DNA from: Tiliqua scincoides
Lineage: Eukaryota > Chordata > Lepidosauria > Squamata > Scincidae
Direction: 5' to 3'
NCBI RefSeq assembly: GCF_035046505.1
Contig: NC_089830.1
Span: 6,190,315 to 6,254,314, forward strand
Length of the DNA stretch: 64,000 nucleotides
Part shown: in pieces, positions 47,248 to 57,282 of the stretch
Layout: the number at the start of each line of letters is the position of its first letter
Position numbering within the stretch: position 1 is the first letter of the stretch
The notes under the pieces: generated by a model
The model's input: the letters and a program-made list of their open reading frames with translations, nothing else
What the model was told of the DNA's origin: nothing
Databases searched by the model: none
Translations under genes and position numbers: made by a program

Positions 47248-48640
47248 TAAGAAACATAAGAACATAAGAACAGCCCCACTGGATCAGGCCACAGGCCCAT
47301 CTAGTCCAGCTTCCTGTATCTCACAGTGGCCCACCAAATGCCCCAGGGAGCACACCAGATAACAAGAGACCTCATCCTGGTGCCCTCCCTTGCATCTGGT
47401 ATTCTGACATAGCCCATTTCAAAAATCAGGAGGTTGCGCATACACATCATGGCTTGTACCCCATAATGGATTTTTCCTCCAGAAACTTGTCCAATCCCCT
47501 TTTAAAGGCGTCTAGGCTAGACGCCAGCACCACATCCTGTGGCAAGGAGTTCCACAGACTGACCACACGCTGAGTAAAGAAATATTTTCTTTTGTCTGTC
47601 CTAACCCTCCTAACCCTCCCAACACTCAATTTTAGTGGATGTCCCCTGGTTCTGGTATTATGTGAGAGTGTAAAGAGCATCTCCCTATGCACTCTGTCCA
47701 TCCCCTGCATAATTTTGTATGTCTCAATCATGCCCCCTCAGGCGTCTCTTTTCTAGGCTGAAGAGGCCCAAACGCCGTAGCCTTTCCTCATAAGGAAGGT
47801 GCCCCAGCCCAGTAATCATCTTAGTCGCTCTCTTTTGCACCTTTTCCATTTCCACTATGTCTTTTTTGAGATGCGGCGACCAGAACTGGACACAATACTC
47901 CAGGTGTGGCCTTACCATAGATTTGTACAACGGCATTATAATATTAGCCGTTTTGTTCTCAATACCCTTCCTAATGATCCCAAGCATAGAATTGGCCTTC
48001 TTCACTGCCGCCGCACATTGGGTCGATACTTTCATCGACCTGTCCACCACCACCCCAAGATCTCTCTCCTGATCTGTCACAGACAGCTCAGAACCCATCA
48101 GCCTATATCTAAAGTTTTGATTTTTTGCCCCAATGTGCATCATTTACACTTACTGACATTGAAACACATCTGCCATTTTACTGCCCATTCTGCCAGTCTG
48201 GAGAGATCCTTCTGGAGCTCCTCACAATCACTTCTGGTCTTCACCACTCTGAAAGGTTTGGTGTTGTCTGCAAACTTAGCCACTTCACTGCTCAACCCTG
48301 TCTCCAGGTCATTTATGAAGAGGTTGAAAAGCACTGGTCCCAGGACAGATCCTTGGGGCACACCGCTTTTCACCTCTCTCCATTGTGAAAATTGCCCATT
48401 GACACCCACTCTCTGCTTCCTGGCCTCCAACCAGTTCTCAATCCATGAGAGGACCTGTCCTCTAATTCCCTGACTGTGGAGTTTTTTCAGTAGCCTTTGG
48501 TGAGGGACCGTGTCAAACGCCTTCTGAAAGTCCAGATATATAATGTCCACGGGTTCTCCTGCATCCACATGCCTGTTGACCTTTTCAAAGAATTCTATAA
48601 GGTTTGTGAGGCAAGACTTACCCTTACAGAAGCCATGCTG
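47248..48640 (-). mobile_element. CR1-superfamily LINE, 3' 1.4 kb of ORF2
   Basis: The minus strand encodes the reverse transcriptase palm (GFCKGKSCLTNLIEFFEKVN, IIYLDFQKAFDTVPHQRLL, SGVPQGSVLGPVLFNLFIND). It continues into the C-terminal part (ERDLGVVVDRSMKVSTQCAA, HLEYCVQFWSPHLKKDI, RRATKMITGLGHLPYEERLR-like, SLWNSLPQDVV). The catalytic FADD motif reads FADN here, so this copy would be inactive; the frame is also shifted at about 48140. It ends in the short 3' UTR and 'gttcttatgttcttatg' repeats. The 5' break lies at the foldback at 48634. It is highly similar to 49677-51150. Confidence 0.92.
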
Positions 48641-48727
48641 TACTTTACAAGTATTTACAAGCTGTTCTTTAGAAGTACATGGCTTTACTTTACATGTCAT
48701 GGAGTGTTACTTGTAAAGTACAGCATG
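48634..48727. repeat. Perfect 20-bp inverted repeat at LINE 5' break
   Basis: The 20 bases at 48634-48653 are the exact reverse complement of 48708-48727, with a 54-base spacer. The outer 7 bases of each arm (catgctg / cagcatg) equal the LINE sequence at the break, and the inner part is built of 'tactttacaagta'. Further copies of that motif continue to about 48779. Confidence 0.9.
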
Positions 48728-49061
48728 TAAAGTATTACAACCTGTACTTTACAAGTATACACAATACTTTACAAGTATTGTTTTATGAAAGAAATTCACA
48801 GGAACCTCGGTTTCTCCAGATGTTTCCATTTCAAAAGCGTGGTCATCGTCCTGACTGCACTCTTGTGCTTTCTAAGCTGGCAAATTCTCAAGATGTCAGC
48901 GGAGTCCTCCACATTTCAAACTCCTTCTTGAGTTGCATCTGTGACTTTTGGTCTCCTATCCAAGGCTGATCCTGCTTAGCTTAGGCAGAGTGACAGCTCA
49001 ATCTCTAGGCCACGCTGCCTGCCCTGCCCCTCCAGACCACACCTTCTGTGTAGGCTCTGAG

Positions 49062-49152
49062 GGCACAAGCCTAACTAGGTCTACTCAGAAGTAAGTCCTA
49101 TTTTGTTCAATGGGGCTTACTCTCAGGAAAGTGTGGTTCAGTTTGCAGCCTG
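49062..49152. mobile_element. Palindromic MITE (complete reference copy)
   Basis: 'gggcacaagcctaactaggt', 'tcagaagtaagtcctatttt', 'ggggcttactctcaggaaag' and 'gtttgcagcct'. It is nearly identical to the two halves at 41337 and 42014. Confidence 0.75.
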
Positions 49153-49676
49153 AGCCTTTGAGAACACATTCAGAGAAGGGAGGGGAAAGTTGCAAATTCC
49201 CATGTAGTTTCTGGAAGAGATCCTCCTTTAATTACAGCATTAGATATGTAGTAGGTCTTTGAGAAGACAACTGAGGCCCTTTTCATGCTGCCTCTGATAA
49301 ACTGCTCCTTTTTTGCTATGTAAATGCATAACAGCTTAACCACTTGCTGAAGGGGGGGGGCTCGTGTGGGATCTGCCTTTCTGCAAAACCTAGTACACAG
49401 GATCCTGTGACATGGCAGTAATGGGGAAGGGGGATTCCACATGGACCCATTGGCTCTGAACCTGCACTCAGGAACTGCAGAGATCAAACATTCCCCTTCT
49501 TCTGCTTGATGGCCCTTCAGGTCTTGAAGATGGCAGATGGCAGACAAATCTCCCCTTCTCTTCTCCAGGTTAAGTACTCCAAGCTCCCTGAACATCACAG
49601 GTTTGCAGACCCTTCCCCATCTTGATTGCCCTCCCCTGAACCTGCTCTAGCTTATCCATGTCAGAGTGATCAATAT

Positions 49677-51150
49677 CAGAACATAACAGCCCCACTGGAT
49701 CAGACCATAGGCCCATCTAGTCCAGCTTCCTGTATCTCACAGCGGCGCCACCAAATGCCCCAGGGAGAACACCAGATAACAAGAGACCTCATCCTGGTGC
49801 CCTCCCTTGCATTGGCATTCTGACAGCCCATTTCTAAAATCAGGAGGTTGCACATACACATCATGGCTTGTAACCCATAATGGACTTTTCCTCCAGAAAC
49901 TTGTCCAATCCCCTTTTAAAGCTGTCCAGGCCAGATGCCGTCACCACATCCTGCGGCAAGGAGTTCCACAGATCAACCACACGCTGAGTAAAGAAATATT
50001 TTCTTTTGTCTGTCCTAACCCTCCCAACACTCAATTTTAGTGGATGTCCCCTGGTTCTGGTGTTATGTAAGAGTGTAAAGAACATCTCTCTATCCACTTT
50101 ATCCTTCCCATGCATAATTTTGTATGTCTCAATCATGTCCCTCCTCAGACGCCTCTTTTCTAGGCTGAAGAGGCCCAAACACCATAGCTTTTCCTCATAA
50201 GAAAGGTGCCCCAGCCCAGTAATCATCTTAGTTGCTCTTTTTTGCACCTTTTCCATTTCCACTATATCCTTTTTGAGATGTGGTGACCAGAACTGGACAC
50301 AATACTCCAGGTGTGGCCTTACCATCGATTTGTACAATGGCATTATAATATTAGCCGTTTTGTTCTCAATACCCTTCCTAATGATCCCAAGCATAGAATT
50401 GGCCTTCTTCACTGCCGCCGCACATTGGGTCAGCACTTTCATCGACCTGTCCACCACCACCCCAAGATCTCTCTCCTGATCTGTCACAGACAGCTCAGAA
50501 CCCATTAGCCTATATGTGAAGTTTTGATTTTTTTGCCCCAATGTGCATCAATTACACCTACTGACACTGAAACACATCTGCCATTTTACTGCCCATTCTG
50601 CCAGTCTGGAGAGATCCTTCTGGAGCTCCTCACAATCACTTCTGGTCTTCACCACTCGGAAAAGTTTGGTGTCGTCTGCAAACTTAGCCACCTCACTGCT
50701 CAACCCTGTCTCCAGGTCATTTATGAAGAGGTTGAAAAGCACTGGTCCCAGGACAGATCCTTGGGGCACACCGCTTTTCACCTCTCTCCATTGTGAAAAT
50801 TGCCCATTGACACCCACTCTCTGTTTCCTGGTCTTCAACCAGATCTCAATCCATGAGAGGACCTGTCCTCTAATTCCCTGACTGTGGAGTTTTTTCAGTA
50901 GTCTTTGGTGAGGGACTGTGTCAAACGCCTTCTGAAAGTCCAGATATATAATGTCCACGGGTTCTCCCACATCCACATGCCTGTTGACCTTTTCAAAGAA
51001 TTCTATAAGGTTTGTGAGGCAAGACTTACCCTTACAGAAGCCATGCTGATTCTCCCTCAGCAAGGCCTGTTCATCTATGTGTTTTGAGATTCTAGCTTTG
51101 ATGAGGCATTCCACAATCTTACCCGGTATAGATGTTAGGCTGACCAGGTC
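49677..51150 (-). mobile_element. CR1-superfamily LINE, 3' 1.5 kb of ORF2
   Basis: This is the better preserved of the two long copies. The minus strand has SLTSIPGKIVECLIKARISK, YLDFQKAFDTVPHQRLLKKL, SGVPQGSVLGPVLFNLFIND and an intact catalytic KFADDTKLF. Then come ERDLGVVVDRSMKVLTQCAA, HLEYCVQFWSPHLKKDI and DLWNSLPQDVV, and the 3' UTR. Two open frames (50548-51225 and 49861-50541) meet at a single frame change near 50545. The N-terminal RT part and the endonuclease are missing, so it is 5'-truncated. Confidence 0.92.
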
Positions 51151-51269
51151 CATGTTCGACCTAGATGTAAATACCTGCCCAGCCCAGAAACTCAGTGCAT
51201 GTTCCTGAGCACAGTGACGGTCCACAGGTGTGTGGGTCAGCAGGGGGGGGGGGAGGGATGGCCCAAAAT

Positions 51270-51480
51270 GTTTTATTATTTATTTTCCACATTTTAAACC
51301 CACCCTTCCTCCAAGGATCTCAGGCAGTGTACATGGTTCCTCCCCTCCTTTTGTCCTCAAAACAACCCTTCGAGGTAAGTGAGGATGAGACAGTGTGACT
51401 GGCCCAAGGTCTCCCAGGAAGCTTCATGGCTGAGCGGGGTTTGAACCTGGATCTTCCAGCTCCCAAACCACTACCCCATC
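51270..51480 (-). mobile_element. MIR-like SINE
   Basis: 'cacccttcctccaaggatct', 'cctcaaaacaacccttcgag', 'ggcccaaggtctcccaggaa' and 'ggtttgaacctggatcttcc' give the full order including the tRNA head. Confidence 0.8.
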
Positions 51481-52103
51481 CTGACTGTCTTGGGGGTCAG
51501 CCCCCCCCCCACCATCCTCCAGTGCTTTAGGCCCAGGTTTTGAGTCTTTTAACTGGCTTTGCAGAGCTTAGCTACCTCCAGAGTTGGGCTCGGAATGACA
51601 GGCAGGAGCAGATCTGAGCACCTCCCTAAGGCTGGAGCAAGAGCTTACTCACTCTGTGAGGTATGGGTGAGCGGGTGAGTAAAGGATGCCTTAACTGTGA
51701 TGTTCAGCCAGTATTTCCGGTCAGAAGGAGAGCCATCATGCGCCTCTTGGCACAGGGCAAACCCCCATGGAAACAAGGATCCTCACATGTATAAATGCTT
51801 TGCAAAGTGCATACCAGCCCTGAACAGGCCATGTGGTGAAACGATGTTACTGCTTTCAAAACGTCTGCAACAACTTGGGATTCTGACCACCTTGGTTGGT
51901 TTTAAATATGAAATGGTACCAACATGGAAGGCTGATGAGGCCACAGCAGACATGCAGTGGCATCATGTTCAGGGTAGAGGGAAACCAGGGCAGAGCCATG
52001 CCCCCATGCTCTGTGGGGGCATCATCTCTCCACATCATCTCTCCACATTTAGTCAAACACACGTGGGGAGAGCTTAGGAAGAGTTTTTCCCTGCATGCTA
52101 GAC

Positions 52104-52320
52104 AGTGGCATAGCTAAGGGGGGCAGGAGGTACATTGCCCTGGGCCCCACGCCTCAAGGGGATGCCAACCTGTATCCCTGATGGCAGTCCTGAGGCAAAA
52201 AAGCAAACTTCTGAGGCTTGGGGAGGCTGTCATGACCTCCCGGACTTCTTAGAAAGACACTTCCAGTTTTTGTGGATGCCCCAGAGGTGTTCTGGGCATC
52301 TAGCCCCCAGGGGATGTTAA
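52104..52320. mobile_element. Degraded hAT-type repeat
   Basis: It begins 'acagtggcatagctaagggg' and continues with 'tacattgccctgggcccc', similar in reverse to 26590-26664. The right end is not found. Confidence 0.4.
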
Positions 52321-52651
52321 TACACTGGGGAGATTTAAAAAAAATTTTGGTGCCTCTGGGTGCCAGGTGCCTTAGCCACTGCTTCCAGAATCTGGTGATC
52401 AGTGGGGATTTGAGAAAGTCTCCTGAGCTTCAGTGCTTGCCTCTCCAGGCCAACACTGAAGCAGCTGGTCTCTCCAATTTGGTGAGTGGGCTGTGGGCTT
52501 TTGTGAATGTTCATTCAGCCCAGACTGCCAGGTGTGTAGGTGCTTTGAGATTGCCACCACCATCTGACAGGAGAAGCTGCTGATATCAAATCTAGTTTGG
52601 CCTGGAGTTTCTAGGGCACCTGCAGGTTTCTAGGGTGTTTATGCTCTTAAA

Positions 52652-53113
52652 CAGGAGTGGGTAAACCCCAGCCTGAGGGCCATTTGCAGACCTTGGGGTC
52701 CCCCAGTCCAGCCCACAGGGAGCCCCCAATTTCCAACGAACCTCTGGCCTGTTGGAGACTGTTGGAGCCTGTGCTGGTCCAAGACTGCTGGTCGTGGCCG
52801 CCAAATTTGAGCTGTGGGCTGAGTTAGAGCAAGGTCTTTTACAGTCTCCATGTGTTTTCTGCTTTTCTCTGGGCACTATTTTAACCACTACCACCCCCAT
52901 TGCTTCTGAACAACTTATGTCTTCATGTGTGTGGCAAAACAGTTCATAGTTCTCATGTGGTTCTACATGTCTGTACTATAGTTCTCATGTGTATTATAAA
53001 TAAGCTCAGTAAAATTCATTCATTCATATAATTTCTGTCTCGAGTGTATTCATTTATGGAAATTTATGTGAATTTGTTCAAATTTGAAATGTACATTAAT
53101 TCATAAACCCCTG
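52652..53113 (+). mobile_element. hAT element ('caggagtgggtaaac' ends) with TSD
   Basis: The 462-bp unit starts 'caggagtgggtaaacccc' and ends 'cataaacccctg'. It is flanked by ctcttaaa (52644-52651) and ctctaaaa (53114-53121). It is a different hAT family from A and B. Confidence 0.75.
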
Positions 53114-53616
53114 CTCTAAAACAACCTGAAGTCCTGGAGGTCATTCTCATTGGTTTGTAGTTTTTGTTTAGCCATGCACAATTTCATGGCATGATGCACT
53201 CAGGTCTTGGCAGATTCTGTGATTCTGCACAAACGCAGAACATCTTGGCAGGAATCAAATTCTTCACTCTGAGATTTTTCAGCTTAACAAACAAACATGT
53301 CTCTAGTCCTCATGGCAGCCAAGCTAGCTGTGAAAAGGTAAACACCACACCTGATGCCGGAGAGGGCAAAGAGAAGGGCTCAATTCTAAGCATGCTTTTT
53401 CAGAAGTAAGGTCCACTGCATTTCACAAGTCTTTTCCCAAGGCCAGTTGCAGTCTAGGGGCCACAGCAGGTGACCATGTGATGTGGAGGCCTTGGGTTGG
53501 TTTAAGCGTTTCCTGCCATGTGGATCTCTACCCTGATTATTCTCTTGCCCAGGGACTTGCAGATGCCCTGACCATTCTGGGATATAGAAGTGGTTCCCTC
53601 TGGCAACCCACTATGA

Positions 53617-54159
53617 TAGTGTTTCTCAAACTCTGGGTCGTGATCTGATTGTTGGTGGGTTGCAAAACTGACAGGCTGAGAGCTGCCAAGGAAAATGCAT
53701 AAAGCCCTATGGAAAGCATGCTTCCCTATGGAAACATGTTCTCTCATGAGTAGGCAGGCATGCCTCCGTCCATTTTGAAGGGCAAACTGAGGTTCTAGAA
53801 CAGTCCCAATCCAATGAACGCAGGCCCCAAAAAACACTTGAGAAGGAAGTCCCCCTCCTGCAAGGTGACGAACGTATTATGCCCTATGGAAAGTGAAACA
53901 GAGGCAAGGAAACTGAGGCAAACATCAGATTAAGGGGAAAGCAAGACCACCAGAATGGTCCTGATCCAATGAACATGGTGCTAAACAAACACTCAAGAGG
54001 ACATCTCCCCCCCCCCCCCAAACAGTAAAAAGGATAAAAATGAAAACTTGAGCTGGTAAGGTGAAACTTTTTTTTTAAAGTCTTGTAAAACTAAGTGGGT
54101 CCCGATAGTGTGTCATTTTAACAAGTGGGTCCCTGTGCTAAACAGTTTGGGAACCACAT
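53617..54159 (+). mobile_element. hAT family B element
   Basis: It starts 'tagtgtttctcaaactctgg' and ends 'cagtttgggaaccacat'. It carries the same internal order as 17442-17848 (gccctatggaaa blocks, 'aatggtcctgatccaatgaa'). It is longer because the 'ccctatgga' module is duplicated. Confidence 0.8.
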
Positions 54160-55234
54160 TAGCACAACGTGGAGAAAGCCCACAAAGGGTGGCCATAAAC
54201 CATGGCTATGACATCCCATGGTCATGCTCCATGAGGCTTTGCTGCTGAGTGAAGGAGGCACTTGAAAGTTGCCAAGGAGGAACCCCCTTTGCTCAGCCTT
54301 AATGACACCCTTCCTGACACAGTCTGCAATTTCTAGGCTAGCAGCATATGGAAATGTTTGCATCCCAGTCATTGATTGCTGTTGATATGGAAAAACTGGC
54401 TCAGCTTGTACTCAAGCAGTTTTTTTTTTTTTGTTAGGTTAGATGCGGGAGCAAAAGGCAGAAGGTGTGCTAACATTTCTGTCCTGCTAGTAATGAATTT
54501 AGTTAGCATTCATTAGCAGAGCAGCAGTTAGATGAATCACCACTACAGCTCCTCCAAGCAGCCTCTAATTGCAGATTGAGCAGGGAGCTCCTTGGAAGGG
54601 CTCTAATGCTCTTCCACACTCCTCCACCTTGATTGCTTTTAAGGGGAGAAGCAATGGGTGTGTCCTGACTGCTGATTCCTCCTTGTACTCATAGCCAAAT
54701 GTAGGCCATGATGCCATCAAAACCCCTTGGAATGCTTTGAGAAGCTGGTTTGCCTCTGCTTTGAAGGCAGAGTGACACCATTTGAGCAGCTGAAACTCCC
54801 TTCTGATAGGGGACAAGATAAGCAGGATAAACATGTGGCAGCAGGACAGGGGCAAGGATCAATGTCTGAGTAGGGAGGATGTGAGGGGATGGGTTCTGCC
54901 GGGGCACTGAAGGGCAGAGGCAGTGTGTGATGCCTCAGCAGTTTTCCAAAGGTTCACTCTGGATTGAGGTGTAAGTCTGGGGGGGGGGGCAAGGAAGTGC
55001 TGTCCACCCCACCAGACTACTGGACAGTACTGGAAGGCCACTCTGTTGTCCACAATCCTGATGTGCTCCTGGAAGCAGTACATCAGGTGTCAGTAACCTT
55101 CTCCCCCATAGGGGCCACACATCAGGTCCGTTAATAGTAAGAACACATGTACATTTGGTACGCATGCACAAACTTCTCGATTAGGCCATAGAGATAAGAA
55201 AAAGAAATGCAGTGTGCCTAATATAAAAACCCCT

Positions 55235-55659
55235 AAGAACATAAGAACAGCCCTGCTGGATCAGGCCATAGGCCCATCTAGACCAGCTTCCTGTATCTCA
55301 CAGCGGCCCACCAAATGCCCCAGGGAGCACACCAGATAACAAGAGACCTGCATCCTGGTGCCCTCCCTTGCATCTGACATAGCCCATTTCTAAAATCAGG
55401 AGGTTGCACATACACATCATGACTTGTAACCCATGATGGATTTTTCCTCCAGAAATTTGTCCAAACCCCTTTTAAAACCATCTAGGCCCAAACCCATCAC
55501 CACATCCTGTGGCAAGGAGTTCCACAGACCAACCACATGCTATGTAAAAACAGCACCCAGTATTCCCAGGCGGTCTCCCATCCAAGTATTAACCAGGCCT
55601 GACTCTGCTTAGATTCCAAGATCAGACAAGATCAGGTACTTTCAGAATAGTATGGCCAC
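55235..55659 (-). mobile_element. 5S rRNA-LINE composite retroposon (SINE3-like)
   Basis: Read on the minus strand, a near full-length 5S rRNA sequence (55663-55545) runs straight into about 310 bases of CR1-superfamily LINE 3' end, finishing 'ctgttcttatgttctta'. The whole unit is flanked by aaacccct at 55227-55234 and 55660-55667, which implies one insertion event. This is the head-plus-LINE-tail layout of SINE3-class elements. Alternatives are a one-off template switch or a 5S insertion at the LINE break. Only one copy is in the window. Confidence 0.65.
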
Positions 55660-55663
55660 AAAC
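55545..55663 (-). pseudogene. 5S rRNA-like sequence (head of the composite)
   Basis: The minus strand follows vertebrate 5S rRNA throughout: 'gtggccatac', 'tctgatcttggaatctaagc', 'aggcctggttaatacttgga' and 'tgggagaccgcctgggaata' then 'ctgggtgctgt'. The C-box region of the internal promoter is intact, and the A-box is slightly diverged (taagcagagt). About 15 substitutions, mostly C-to-T or G-to-A at CpG sites, argue that it is a pseudogene and not a working gene. The terminal T run is short. Confidence 0.9.
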
Positions 55664-55729
55664 CCCTGCAGTGTGTCTAACATAACAGCAACAGCATAAA
55701 CCCCATGCCCTAAAAGTGAAGAAAGAAGA

Positions 55730-56040
55730 TAAAAAGGGTCTCTAGGAGTTCCATCCTCCCTCCTCAAAAGCCAAGCAAAACAGAAAAGTTTTTAAACCCC
55801 TCTGGAAACCATATAAAGAGGGGCTTATTCTCAAATATCCTGGCAGGTGGTTCCACAGAAGTGGTGCTACAACTTCAGATGGTGGCAGCACCTTAAGTAG
55901 GGACCTTCTGATGATTGTAGCTTTTTCAGGCAAGGCAACAGATGGACCACACTGGACCACACTCCATGCTGTCAGGAACAAACACTGAGTCCTGTGCATG
56001 GCTATGGGGTTGGCTTGGCATAGCTTAAGATTCAATATAA
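55730..56040 (-). mobile_element. Old LINE C-terminal remnant (L2-like)
   Basis: The minus-strand frame contains VVAPLLWNHLPGYLRISPSL and FQRGLKTFLF. This fits the 'WN.LP..LR..SL..F...LKT.LF' C-terminal signature of L2/CR1-group LINEs. It is degenerate, and the limits are uncertain. Confidence 0.5.
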
Positions 56041-56092
56041 GAAACGCTGTTTATCCAGCAGCATAGCTAAAGGAGTGCAGGGGGTAGCAGTT

Positions 56093-56205
56093 AGAACATA
56101 AGAACAGCCCCACTGGATCAGGCCATAAGCCCATCTATTCCAGCTTCCTGTATCTCACAGCAGCCCACCAAATGCCCCGGGAGCACACCAGATAACAAGA
56201 GACCT
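56093..56205 (-). mobile_element. CR1-superfamily LINE 3' terminal fragment
   Basis: 'agaacataagaacagcccca' to 'cagataacaagagacctgca', the last 110 bases of the LINE. It is separated from the next copy by 'ctcctgggaattgtagtt'. Confidence 0.8.
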
Positions 56206-56231
56206 GCAAGGCCTCCTGGGAATTGTAGTTA

Positions 56232-56816
56232 AGAACATAAGAACAGCCCCACTGGCTCAGGCCACAGGCCTATCTAGTCCAGCTTCCTGTATCTCACAGT
56301 GGCCCACCAAATGCCCCAGGGAACACACCAGATAACAAGAGACCTCATCCTGGTGCCCTCCCTTGCATCTGGCATTCTGACATAACCCATTTCTAAAATC
56401 AGGAGGTTGCGCATACATATCATGGCTTGTAACCCATAATGGATTTTTCCTCCAGAAACTTGTCCAATCCCCTTTTAAAGGCGTCTAGGCTAGATGCCAG
56501 CACCACATCCTGTGGCAAGGAGTTCCACAGACCGACCACACGCTGAGTAAAGAAATATTTTCTTTTGTCTGTCCTAACCCGCCCAACATGTCCCCTGGTT
56601 CTGGTATTATGTGAGAGTGTAAAGAGCATCTCCCTATCCACTCTGTCCATCCCCTGCATAATTTTGTATGTCTCAATCATGTCCCCCCTCAGGCGTCTCT
56701 TTTCTAGGCTGAAGAGGCCCAAACGCCGTAGCCTTTCCTCATAAGGAAGGTGCCCCAGCCCCGTAATCATCTTAGTCGCTCTCTTTTGCACCTTTTCCAT
56801 TTCCACTATGCCTTTT
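56232..56816 (-). mobile_element. CR1-superfamily LINE 3' 0.6 kb
   Basis: The minus strand encodes EMEKVQKRATKMITGLGHLP, IETYKIMQGMDRVDREMLFT, YFFTQRVVGLWNSLPQDVVL and FKRGLDKFLEEKS, followed by the 3' UTR. It is 5'-truncated. Confidence 0.88.
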
Positions 56817-57282
56817 GCATCGGGCAACAAGCTTTAGGGCGGGCAACAAGGTGAGCTTGACACTACTGGCCAAAATTGTGAAAACCTTGGTATTTTCGAA
56901 CAATACCATTGTGTTATACACCATTACTTAATGCAGAGTGAAATGAAACAAACTGCGTCAAAGTATCTATATTCTATCAAAAGTTATAGCCAAATAACCA
57001 GAAAATACAGTGCATTATGTAACAAAAACAAGATTTCCTTAACTCAAAACTGGCCAGTGAGACTGTTCCAATTAGGTGTATTATGATACAGCAGGGAACC
57101 AACAAGGTGTTAATATGGGGGGAGCCGGGGGGGGGAGGCAGCAGAGCAAGTGGGTGGTGAGCTGATGGAGGGATTTCCCCCCTTTTTCACTTTTAAAAAT
57201 GTGAAAGCCTGAGCATGACATCATTTCCGGGGCATCATTTTGAGCTCAGCACCAGGCTACATGATCATTAGCTACACCACTG

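Larger units (their letters stand above)
56056..57282. mobile_element. hAT element carrying two LINE insertions
   Basis: The left end 'cagcagcatagctaaaggag' and the right part from 56817 ('gggcaacaagctttagggcg', 'taccattgtgttatacacca', ending 'tagctacaccactg') are the element type of 18994-19620. LINE 3' ends at 56093-56205 and 56232-56816 sit between 'gtagcagtt' and 'catcgggcaacaagc'. Confidence 0.75.

Noticed and set aside
47799-48473. 224-codon plus-strand open frame
   Set aside because: It is the antisense of the LINE ORF2 on the minus strand; the real coding sense gives the reverse transcriptase motifs.
55545-55663. Functional 5S rRNA gene
   Set aside because: It carries many CpG-decay type changes, sits between insertion-site repeats and is joined to a LINE tail. 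A working gene would lie in a tandem array.
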